From the NCBI GenBank assembly GCA_963677885.1, contig OY782500.1:1798001-1862000 (forward strand): a stretch of DNA of 64,000 nt. Reading direction: 5' to 3'. The stretch is from UBA1351 sp963677885 (lineage in GTDB: Bacteria > Bacillota > Clostridia > Lachnospirales > Vallitaleaceae). Positions 53,350-60,941 of the stretch are shown piece by piece. The translations under genes and the position numbers were made by a program. The notes under the pieces are model-generated. The model was not told where the DNA came from, made no database searches, and was given only the letters and a program-made list of their open reading frames with translations. Each line of letters begins with the position of its first letter. Position 1 is the first letter of the stretch.

Positions 53350-53405
53350 TTTTTTTATAAAATCCAATCAAGGGCCGGGAGTCTGTCTCTAGGAGACAGA
53401 CTCCC
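53350..53405 (+). repeat. 33-nt dispersed repeat with hairpin extension
   Basis: ATAAAATCCAATCAAGGG in the middle, CCGGGAGT at 53375-53382. It runs into a perfect 13-bp hairpin: GGGAGTCTGTCTC (53377-53389), loop TAG, GAGACAGACTCCC (53393-53405). Lies at the 3' end of the pyrophosphohydrolase gene on the minus strand. Confidence 0.9.
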
Positions 53406-53412
53406 AACCACC

Positions 53413-53727
53413 TTATAATTCTGTATATTTTTTACTGGATCCCTTGGCTTTATCAACGGGATACTTCTTTTCATTAAGATCAATTTTCCTGTGCATGTTC
53501 TCAATGACATCAATCCCCAACTGGTCTGCCAACATGATGCAGTAGTTCATCACATCTGCAATCTCATCCTTGACATTATCCTCATTAAAGCTGGCATCCC
53601 ACTGGAAATTCTCCAGGAGTTCAGCCGCCTCAATAACAATAGACTTTGCCAGATTTTCCGGCGAATGAAATTGTTCCCAGTCCCTATCTCTAGTAAAGGC
53701 TCTTAGTCGTTTAATTAGGTCTTCCAT
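53413..53727 (-). CDS. MazG-like nucleotide pyrophosphohydrolase
   Basis: 104 residues. IVIEAAELLENFQW (ExxE) and KDEIADVMNYCIMLADQLG (ExxD) form the metal site of all-alpha NTP pyrophosphatases. It is the short, single-domain type related to dCTP pyrophosphatase, clearing non-canonical dNTPs. The start overlaps the stop of the chemotaxis receptor gene (TAATG). Confidence 0.9.
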   Translation of the reverse strand: MEDLIKRLRAFTRDRDWEQFHSPENLAKSIVIEAAELLENFQWDASFNEDNVKDEIADVMNYCIMLADQLGIDVIENMHRKIDLNEKKYPVDKAKGSSKKYTEL

Positions 53728-55235
53728 TAGCTTGTCCCTTCTATGTCCTTATCTTTAACCGACCTGTATAGCTGGTCAGCAATCACTTGCAACTCTTTAA
53801 GACTTCCCATTGAACCGGACATCATATCCAGCATTCTATCAGCCTTGGCCTTAGTCTCGCCGGATATATGATCAGTTTTCTCAGTCGTGGAAACTACACT
53901 GTCAATCTCAGAAGCTATCTGCTGACTTCCTGCAGAAATTTCATTAATGCCTTCATTTAGGGCCTTTATGGTTTGGTAGTTATCCAAACTGGTCTTAATG
54001 ATCCACTTCATATTGTCCCCAACTCTGCCCAGGGACTCCTGTTGTTGACTGTTAAGTCTGGTCAGAATCATCATATGTTCAGCAACTGTTTCCGTATTAT
54101 TTTTAAGCTTATCAATATTCATCTTGGTTTCGTCTGTCAGAACCTTCGATGCTTCGGCTAACTTCCTGACCTCTTCTGCAACAACAGCAAAACCTTTGCC
54201 ATGAACGCCTGCCCTGGCACTCTCGATTGAAGCATTAAGGGCCAAAAGATTCGTCTGGTCTGCGATACCTTCAATAGAACTAGACAGTTCCAGAATCTTC
54301 TTGGTTTCTTCACTTAACAGCTGAATCCTGTGTTCCATATCATCGGCTTTTTGGTCCACTTCCTGGCCCTTCTTGGTTAAGTCCGCCAACTCACTTTCAA
54401 TATGTGCCACCCTGTTAGACTCCTCCTCCAATTGGCCACTGAGAAGGTCTGATTGAGAATTAGCCATCAAAATCTTATCGCCAATGGCATCAACGGATTG
54501 TTTTTGTCTGGAAGTAGCCTCAAAAGTCTCGTGGACATACCTAGAAACAACATCCGCTTCCTCATCCAGTTCTTCAGATATATTTTGCAAATCCTTAAAA
54601 ACATCTCTAAGCATCTGACTATTGTCATTCAGCTTTTCAATAGCTTCCTGGGAAGTTGAGATAATTTTATCCTGAACCTCCATATTTAGGGCCATTTCCG
54701 TCATTTGCCGATTGGTAATTCCTTGATAATTCTTAATACTGGAAGCAATCAGATAAATAGCTATAACAAAAAGACAAGTCATGAATATCATAAGAATATA
54801 AGTCAAGAGGCCACCATCAGCTCCTTTTCCACCAGACAGATCAAGTCCTGTCTTGACGCTGACGACAATCAGCTGCAATAGCGACGTCACACCTGACACC
54901 CTCTGATTACCTGACAGGGCATACACAATAGAAAAAGGAAAATAAAAGGCAAAAATAACCAGATACTCACTGGTCATAAAAATTGCCAGCCAGACCAAAA
55001 AATAAATAACCAAGGTCAAATGACTTGGCAAAATAGATTCAGGCCTCTTTTTAAGAATAATATAAGAGATGACAACAGAACCCGGAACCAATACGATAAA
55101 GGCTATTAACAAGCCAATACTACGCTCACCCCGACTGACCTGCATCGTCAGCGCAGATACAGATACAACAGATATAAATCCACTAATGATGATCATTGCC
55201 TGATTAATTCGTTGAATATAGTTATTATTTTGCAC
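53727..55235 (-). CDS. Methyl-accepting chemotaxis protein
   Basis: About 502 residues. Six membrane segments at the N-terminus without an extracellular ligand domain, then a long coiled coil with the signalling tip: SIEGIADQTNLLALNASIES and ARAGVHGKGFAVVAEEVRKL. It signals to CheA/CheW. The multi-span sensor suggests detection of a membrane or cytoplasmic cue. GTG 55235 follows GAGGTGTAGA. A promoter TTGCAC, 18 nt, TATAAT lies at 55281-55310. Confidence 0.92.
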   Translation of the reverse strand: MQNNNYIQRINQAMIIISGFISVVSVSALTMQVSRGERSIGLLIAFIVLVPGSVVISYIILKKRPESILPSHLTLVIYFLVWLAIFMTSEYLVIFAFYFPFSIVYALSGNQRVSGVTSLLQLIVVSVKTGLDLSGGKGADGGLLTYILMIFMTCLFVIAIYLIASSIKNYQGITNRQMTEMALNMEVQDKIISTSQEAIEKLNDNSQMLRDVFKDLQNISEELDEEADVVSRYVHETFEATSRQKQSVDAIGDKILMANSQSDLLSGQLEEESNRVAHIESELADLTKKGQEVDQKADDMEHRIQLLSEETKKILELSSSIEGIADQTNLLALNASIESARAGVHGKGFAVVAEEVRKLAEASKVLTDETKMNIDKLKNNTETVAEHMMILTRLNSQQQESLGRVGDNMKWIIKTSLDNYQTIKALNEGINEISAGSQQIASEIDSVVSTTEKTDHISGETKAKADRMLDMMSGSMGSLKELQVIADQLYRSVKDKDIEGTS

Positions 55236-55280
55236 TCTACACCTCACTATCCACTTGGTTATTGAACACTAACTAACTAT

Positions 55281-55310
55281 ATTATACTGAAAAAAAGGTC
55301 TCCTGTGCAA
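55281..55310 (-). promoter_or_regulatory. Candidate promoter of the chemotaxis receptor gene
   Basis: Minus strand TTGCAC (55305-55310) and TATAAT (55281-55286), 18 nt apart. Confidence 0.6.
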
Positions 55311-55316
55311 GAAGGT

Positions 55317-55796
55317 TTATTTAATTAATGAACAAATCTCACATTCAACAATCGGAACCAGTTCTTTAACCAAAAGATCCACCTGCATACCAACCCTGCC
55401 ACCAGAGCATACAATTCTCTCATTCTCCAGTGCGCTGTCATGAAGAAAAGTCTTAAAGGCCTTCTTCATCCCAAGGGGTGAGCAGCCTCCATGAACATAT
55501 CCTGTATTTTTCAAAAGATCCTTCTGTGGGATCATCTCTATCTTTTTCTCACCGGCAGCCCTAGCTGCCTTCTTCAAATCCAGTTCCTGGCCAACAGGAA
55601 TCACAAACACATACATTTCCTTACTGGTTCCCACCGTAACCAAAGTCTTAAATACTATTTTAGGATCCATGCCAACGGATTTAGCAACGGTCAAACCATC
55701 GGTCTTACCATCTACAACCTCATATTCATAGACCATATAATCCACCTTATGGCTGTCCAAAATCCTCATGGCATTGGTTTTCTTACTTTTTCCCAT
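55317..55796 (-). CDS. ybaK: YbaK-type Cys-tRNA(Pro)/Cys-tRNA(Cys) deacylase
   Basis: 159 residues. VFKTLVTVGTSKEMYVFVIP, GYVHGGCSPLGMKKAFKTFL and IVCSGGRVGMQVDLL are YbaK landmarks. It removes cysteine wrongly loaded on tRNA(Pro). Start overlaps the stop of the small membrane protein (TAATG), so the two are coupled. Confidence 0.93.
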   Translation of the reverse strand: MGKSKKTNAMRILDSHKVDYMVYEYEVVDGKTDGLTVAKSVGMDPKIVFKTLVTVGTSKEMYVFVIPVGQELDLKKAARAAGEKKIEMIPQKDLLKNTGYVHGGCSPLGMKKAFKTFLHDSALENERIVCSGGRVGMQVDLLVKELVPIVECEICSLIK

Positions 55797-56089
55797 TAGG
55801 ACATCCTTTCATCAGCCTTTTTCTTTACCGTCAATCCGATAAAGAAAATCCCTAAATAAACGACCTCAACAAATCCTAAGAAAAGGATTCCAATATTCAT
55901 AATTCGAGGACTTCCATTGGTCACCATAGGTATAGCATACATCATCATAAAACCAATAAAAATTTGCAGAACAGGTAAAATCAACCCTGTAAATTTTGGG
56001 CCCTTAATGGATGCCAAAATCTGGAGGCCAATAAATACACCTCCTACAAACAAAATAATTACAAGTCCTAATAAAGCCATCATGGTCAT
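55796..56089 (-). CDS. Small membrane protein
   Basis: 97 residues with three membrane segments (ALLGLVIILFVGGVFIGLQI, LILPVLQIFIGFMMMYAIPM, IGILFLGFVEVVYLGIFF). ATG 56089 follows GGAGGAGACAGA; longer starts would overlap the lipoprotein gene. No family recognised. Confidence 0.75.
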   Translation of the reverse strand: MTMMALLGLVIILFVGGVFIGLQILASIKGPKFTGLILPVLQIFIGFMMMYAIPMVTNGSPRIMNIGILFLGFVEVVYLGIFFIGLTVKKKADERMS

Positions 56090-56103
56090 TCTGTCTCCTC
56101 CCA

Positions 56104-59103
56104 CTAGTGATAATATATGGCGCTTCGATGCATATAATCCGAGTTCAGCCACAATCTAAATTGATCTTCCTCTACAACCTTTTCAATAACAAAGGACCCA
56201 TATGGTAATTGGAAAACTGCAATACTGTTATCTTCCATATTCCATTTTATAATTCTATTGTCTCTTCCATACTGTAAATATAAGATAGAGCCCAACCAAA
56301 AATCATAATAATCATACTGCTTACGATAATCATAGTCAATAAATTCATCCATGTTTCTTTCAAATAAAAGCTGGTTATCTTGGTCATAAACCCTGATAAT
56401 TCCTGCATCCTCATCCTCATCCTGCATCAATCGATACCTGTAATCGTCAGATATAGTCATGACCTTTTCCCGGGCATACAACTGACTGACCTCTCCGCTA
56501 TAAACGTCAAAGACATAGGTCAACAAGTGACTGGATGAGTCATTGCTTCCTTGACTTCCGGTAATCGCAATTTCATGATCGCTGATCCAATAGAGTTCAG
56601 TATTCACCTCATAAGTACCTGCAGGAATGAAGTCGATGACAGATTCCGACAGCAAATGATATGAAGTATCTAAAACTGTCATAAAAAATGAAGGTTCTTC
56701 AATATTATCACTCATGCTTAAGAGAAGTATTTCTTGCCCATCAGATGCAGGTGTAAGGCCATAAATAAATTCCTCCTCACCTTCCAAAATGAAGACCTCT
56801 TCGAATTCACCTGCCATCTCATCATAAACCTGAATCCTATTATATATACCTTGATGAAGCCTTCCATTAAAAAACACACTATCTGAGTAAGTACTAATAC
56901 CATAATCGGCCTTTACAAACTGGTTAAGGTCTCTGTCATAAACAATATTCTGGTATTGCCACTCACCTCTTCCACCTAACTGGACAAGACCACTTTCACC
57001 ATCCGAAGTTCCTATGGGTAGAGAATAGGTGGGTAAAGACCAATAACTTTCAAGCAACCCTTTTCCCAAGGAATAGGTCACATAGGACTTTGTGTCGGCT
57101 TCCAGTTTTACAAATTCATATCCTCCACGAATATAATTTTCAAAAGACTCCATGTAGCTTTTAGTTTCGTCACTTGTAAAATACATCATCCCATCTTCAT
57201 TCACATAGCCATTCAGGGACAAAAGGTATTTTGCATCCTCTTTGAGCTCTTGAATATCGATGTTCACAGTCCTTTCATCTATCCACTTAAAGTCGACCCT
57301 TGGGAGTGGCGCCTCTGGTGACAGGTAGACCAAATTAGATTCTATAGCCTCCTCAATAAGGGCCTGGTTAACAATTTCCTCAAAAGTCATGGTAAAGTAT
57401 ATGGCATCATCTAATAGTTCTTGGGTAAACCACATCTTTTCAGTTCGGTCTTCATTCCACCGTACCAGGTCAAAATCCATATTTTCACCGGAAAAGCTAA
57501 TATCAATATCTTGATTCAACATGTAACCATTAGGTTCAAGTATAGTTCTGTCAACTTTTACACGGTCGGCACCTTCTACCTTCCACTGAACCACCAGGTC
57601 ACCTGAATCCATGAAAACTTCTTTTCCGGGAAATGCCGCCTTCACCGCTTGAGTCAATGTATGATCTCTTGTTTTTAGAAACCGGATACGAATGTCATCA
57701 GACCAATTTGGTTCAGGTAAATGTGCAGTCCCATCAAGAATCCGATTATACTCATCCGCCTGGACATTTATTTCAACTGCAACATCTATTGTCTTTATGC
57801 TTTGGTCATCCTTAATCCTTGGAAACCAAGCCCAGGTTTGATTATTATCCTGACCCGGTACTTGAATCAGAAGGCCATCCCCAGTTGCAGCTACAAGGGC
57901 TTCCTTATCTAGGCTAAATTCTTTTGAAAAGCGACCAAGGACTTCAGTTTCACCACTTACCAGGTCATGACTTACCAGATTCACCTGTTCATCGTATCGA
58001 CAGTAGATCAAGCAGGTATCAACAAGGGCAATACAATTTTTCCCCAATGATGCAGAGGCTAATCCCACAGGAACATCCGTCACTAATTCTTTTCCATCTA
58101 TGTAATCATAAACCCTTGCCATCCATTGCTGTCCATCTTCTGAATTGTATATAAAAGCACCATACCACTCATTATCCACATACTCAACACCGTCAAATAA
58201 GGATACTTGTCCATTTGCAAGATTATAGAGACCATATCCTCTGATCTCATTATCCTCACTAACCTTGAAGATACCATATCCACCAGTCGATTGAAATCCA
58301 ACAGCTTCCCCTCTTAATCCAGGGTCAAAAGTCGAATCTCCAGCTTCATTTTTATAGATCAGTTTACTTTTTTCTAGCCAAAGATCATAAATTTTGACGC
58401 CTTCATCATCTGTGTATAAGACATACCTATCAGCCTCATCATAATGAAGGTTCTTGGCCTGGCCTTGAGACGGAAGAAGCCACTCTTTCGGTTGGCTCTT
58501 TTGTCCCTTCCTAAAGAAAAAACTATAGTAGTCATCCTTAGTATAGACCTTAAGTATAGGTTCATAACCAAAGTAATCACCAACAGAAACCTCAATGGGA
58601 CTTATATCCCGAAGACTCCCTTCAAGGGTGTATTTTCTAATCGCTCTGACATTGGACATATCCCTGGCGGCATAAAAAATTTCCAGTTCCAATGTGTTAG
58701 CTTCCATTTCATCAAGGGTCACAAAACAATAATTTCCATAATAGTAACCTAAATAAACCAGATCTCTGTCCTGGCCATATTCACCAACTACCATCTTTTC
58801 TATAATTCCAGGAATTTCATAATTATCTGATAATATAATTCCGGATTTAGCCGGTCTCCATGTATGTCCTTGATCCTTATCTGAACTTTCATCAAGTGGC
58901 TCATCTTTAACAGAATCAATGATGTGAGGATCTTGTTCAGTAACAATCTGGGCATCATCATCGACACTGCCCTTATTCTCAGAACTCTCACATATGTCTT
59001 CCATATCTATAATTTGTTCTTCAATACTAGTATGACTGCAGCCACTTGATCCGCCCAAAAATAAAGCCAAAACAAAAATCCATCCAAAAACCCTTCTTCT
59101 CAT
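56104..59103 (-). CDS. Giant lipoprotein, propeller-like with Ig-like insert
   Basis: 999 residues. MRRRVFGWIFVLALFLGGSS then GCS is a lipoprotein signal. An acidic linker leads to two propeller-like regions (YYDEADRYVLYTDDEGVK, LLQVPGQD-type blades) with a central Big-type segment that has DRTILEPNGYMLNQDI. Plan and signal match the lipoprotein at 48378, with little identity over the body by eye. Likely extracellular scaffold or sensor. It heads a transcript with the small membrane protein and YbaK. Confidence 0.75.
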   Translation of the reverse strand: MRRRVFGWIFVLALFLGGSSGCSHTSIEEQIIDMEDICESSENKGSVDDDAQIVTEQDPHIIDSVKDEPLDESSDKDQGHTWRPAKSGIILSDNYEIPGIIEKMVVGEYGQDRDLVYLGYYYGNYCFVTLDEMEANTLELEIFYAARDMSNVRAIRKYTLEGSLRDISPIEVSVGDYFGYEPILKVYTKDDYYSFFFRKGQKSQPKEWLLPSQGQAKNLHYDEADRYVLYTDDEGVKIYDLWLEKSKLIYKNEAGDSTFDPGLRGEAVGFQSTGGYGIFKVSEDNEIRGYGLYNLANGQVSLFDGVEYVDNEWYGAFIYNSEDGQQWMARVYDYIDGKELVTDVPVGLASASLGKNCIALVDTCLIYCRYDEQVNLVSHDLVSGETEVLGRFSKEFSLDKEALVAATGDGLLIQVPGQDNNQTWAWFPRIKDDQSIKTIDVAVEINVQADEYNRILDGTAHLPEPNWSDDIRIRFLKTRDHTLTQAVKAAFPGKEVFMDSGDLVVQWKVEGADRVKVDRTILEPNGYMLNQDIDISFSGENMDFDLVRWNEDRTEKMWFTQELLDDAIYFTMTFEEIVNQALIEEAIESNLVYLSPEAPLPRVDFKWIDERTVNIDIQELKEDAKYLLSLNGYVNEDGMMYFTSDETKSYMESFENYIRGGYEFVKLEADTKSYVTYSLGKGLLESYWSLPTYSLPIGTSDGESGLVQLGGRGEWQYQNIVYDRDLNQFVKADYGISTYSDSVFFNGRLHQGIYNRIQVYDEMAGEFEEVFILEGEEEFIYGLTPASDGQEILLLSMSDNIEEPSFFMTVLDTSYHLLSESVIDFIPAGTYEVNTELYWISDHEIAITGSQGSNDSSSHLLTYVFDVYSGEVSQLYAREKVMTISDDYRYRLMQDEDEDAGIIRVYDQDNQLLFERNMDEFIDYDYRKQYDYYDFWLGSILYLQYGRDNRIIKWNMEDNSIAVFQLPYGSFVIEKVVEEDQFRLWLNSDYMHRSAIYYH

Positions 59104-59353
59104 TTTTCACCTCTATCATAATACTCCCAATTTGATACTACCCATATTTTACCCCTCTTCCCCCCAAACACCAAGCCAAAAACCTTTACATTTCTATTAC
59201 TTTTAACATCTTTCTCAAACATTGTTCATATTTCATCCATATATAGTCTTAATTCCTCTGCTATAATACTAGGTATAAAGGACCACTGTGTCTAAAAAGA
59301 TAGAGAAAAAATAAAAACTTTATATTGGGTCAAATATGATAGTTACAATTTCA
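59104..59353. promoter_or_regulatory. Divergent promoter region
   Basis: No gene. An extended -10 TGCTATAAT (59259-59267, plus strand) probably starts the long leader of the surface protein. No good -35 is seen. Confidence 0.55.
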
Positions 59354-59450
59354 TGGGATGCGATGAACTGTATTTTGTAATTGGGCACTTTAAATACAGT
59401 GAGCAAGTAGTGCAACCGGCCCTTTCTTACGAATAAGAAAGGAAGATTAT
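59354..59450 (+). promoter_or_regulatory. Structured leader with short ORF and RBS-masking hairpin
   Basis: A 27-codon frame (ATG 59354, TAA 59434-59436; MGCDELYFVIGHFKYSEQVV...) overlaps two foldings. First, CTGTATTT (59368-59375) pairs with AAATACAG (59392-59399) and its loop GCACT (59385-59389) can pair with AGTGC (59409-59413), an H-type pseudoknot. Second, CCTTTCTTA (59421-59429) pairs with TAAGAAAGG (59434-59442), loop CGAA, hiding the AAAGGAAG ribosome site of the surface protein. The short frame stops exactly at the start of that right arm. No ribosome site is seen for the short frame, so it may be chance. Confidence 0.6.
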
Positions 59451-60746
59451 ATGAATAGGAAATTATCTAAACTATTTTCTTTTGGAAGTGAAGGTTTACA
59501 GTCAAAGCAACTTTGGAGAAAGAAAGTATTAGTAGGTTTTCTTGTTGCATCCATGTCTATAGCTACTATATTTGGAAGCGGAAGCATTGTTTTAGCTAAA
59601 AGCACCAACGGACAAGGTAATGGAAACAATCCGGTGGAAGAGAGCCAAGACGACGATTCCAATGAAGCTAAGAACAACAATGGAAAACAAAACACAAACA
59701 ATGGCCAAGGCCAAAACAATGGTCAATCAGACAACAGCGGGAATAATTCACCATCAGAGGATGGCGAGAACGATGAGAATCTTGATTTAGCAGACGAGGA
59801 AACTCCGGAAGCTATGTTCCAGGAAGATATCAAAATCGATCTTCACCAAACACACAGAGGGTCTGACAGTGAAAATCCACAAGTGACAGTATATGTTGAC
59901 AAACCTAGTGAAACCGGCGGATTAACTACTCCGGTAGTATGGCATTTCGTTCTTAACAATGTGCCAAACGCCAGTAATTACACCCTTGTCGCTACATTTT
60001 CGAATGCTGGCCAGGTCAGCGTAGCAACCTCCAAAGCCTTATCCTCCATGCAGCATTTCTATGTTGGTACCGGAAGTGATATCCTTTTGGATGCATACGT
60101 TATGGTAAGCAGCGACAATGACAGTGCAAAATTGGTTTTGAGCCACATCGCTTATAATACCGATGGTCAAGATCCAGTTGATAACCCGGACCCTGATGAA
60201 ACTCCAGATCCTGATACTAATCCGGATCCTGACACAAACCCAGATCCAGATACCAACCCAGATCCTGACACAAATCCAGATCCTGATGACAATCCGGACC
60301 CAACAACAAATCCAGGTCCTGATACTAATCCAGGTCCTGACACAAACCCAGATCCTGATACCAATCCGGATCCTGACACAAACCCAGATCCTGATACCAA
60401 TCCGGACCCTGACACAAACCCAGATCCTGATACCAAGCCAGATCCTGATACTAATCCGGATCCTGATACCAACCCGGACCCTGACTCCACTCCTGAGCCG
60501 GAAACAGTATTTGAAGATGAATTCGTTCCAGAAGATATTCCTGAAATCAGTGCTGTAGCTGTTGAAGAAGACGAGCCATTTGACTTCTTGGATGAAGAAC
60601 TTCCTGAAGAACTCTTAGATGAAGAGCTTTCAGAAGATCTCATGGATGAAGCCTTACCGGAAGCTGGTGGAACAACTTCAGGTGCATGGGCACTTAGAGG
60701 ACTGGCACTCACTTTTGTTGGTCTAGTCATCAGACGTCGTAGTTAA
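59451..60746 (+). CDS. Wall-anchored surface protein with DPDTNP repeats
   Basis: 431 residues. Signal peptide (KKVLVGFLVASMSIATIFGS), then a low-complexity Asn/Gln/Gly region, then a beta domain of about 130 residues (VTVYVDKPSETGGLTTPVVW), then about 17 hexapeptide repeats of the type DPDTNP (60175-60490), an acidic stalk (EELPEELLDEELSEDL), and LPEAGG, a hydrophobic helix and RRRS. The end is a sortase-type sorting signal (LPxxG variant). So it should be cut by sortase and linked to the wall, with the repeat as a stalk. Confidence 0.85.
   Translation: MNRKLSKLFSFGSEGLQSKQLWRKKVLVGFLVASMSIATIFGSGSIVLAKSTNGQGNGNNPVEESQDDDSNEAKNNNGKQNTNNGQGQNNGQSDNSGNNSPSEDGENDENLDLADEETPEAMFQEDIKIDLHQTHRGSDSENPQVTVYVDKPSETGGLTTPVVWHFVLNNVPNASNYTLVATFSNAGQVSVATSKALSSMQHFYVGTGSDILLDAYVMVSSDNDSAKLVLSHIAYNTDGQDPVDNPDPDETPDPDTNPDPDTNPDPDTNPDPDTNPDPDDNPDPTTNPGPDTNPGPDTNPDPDTNPDPDTNPDPDTNPDPDTNPDPDTKPDPDTNPDPDTNPDPDSTPEPETVFEDEFVPEDIPEISAVAVEEDEPFDFLDEELPEELLDEELSEDLMDEALPEAGGTTSGAWALRGLALTFVGLVIRRRS
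60175..60490 (+). repeat. Coding tandem repeat (DPDTNP, 18-nt unit)
   Basis: Units of 18 nt of the type CCAGATCCTGACACAAAC, encoding DPDTNP with some variants such as DPDETP, DPTTNP and DPDTKP. Unit number probably varies between strains by slippage. Confidence 0.9.
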
Positions 60747-60756
60747 GCATAATCGA

Positions 60757-60792
60757 AGAGCATTGATCTCCTAATGGGTCAATGCTCTTTTT
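60757..60792 (+). terminator. Intrinsic terminator of the surface protein gene
   Basis: AGAGCATTGA and TCAATGCTCT with a short loop, then TTT. Confidence 0.88.
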
Positions 60793-60941
60793 ATTATCAT
60801 TTTTTTATCACAAAAAAAAGCTTAAAAAGATCAAGTAGAGTTGCCATATAGGTCTCCATCATGTATCATTATCCATATAATTATACTATTGCTATACATA
60901 TCAGAATTCTTGTTTGACTCTTTACAGAAAAGGAGACGAAT

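Noticed and set aside
30341..53405. Repeat array as a CRISPR
   Set aside because: Copies are 0.25-5 kb apart with genes between, spacing is irregular, and no cas gene is seen.
30341..53405. Repeat array as a classical integron with attC sites
   Set aside because: No integrase is seen, the 33-mer lacks the paired R and L boxes and the palindrome of attC, and genes run in both directions relative to it.
59354..59450. Naming the leader a c-di-GMP riboswitch because an EAL gene is in the window
   Set aside because: The conserved core bases of the c-di-GMP-I and -II classes as I know them are not present.
60167..60730. A 187-codon minus-strand frame made of SGSGLV repeats
   Set aside because: It is the mirror of the DPDTNP coding repeat, not an independent gene.
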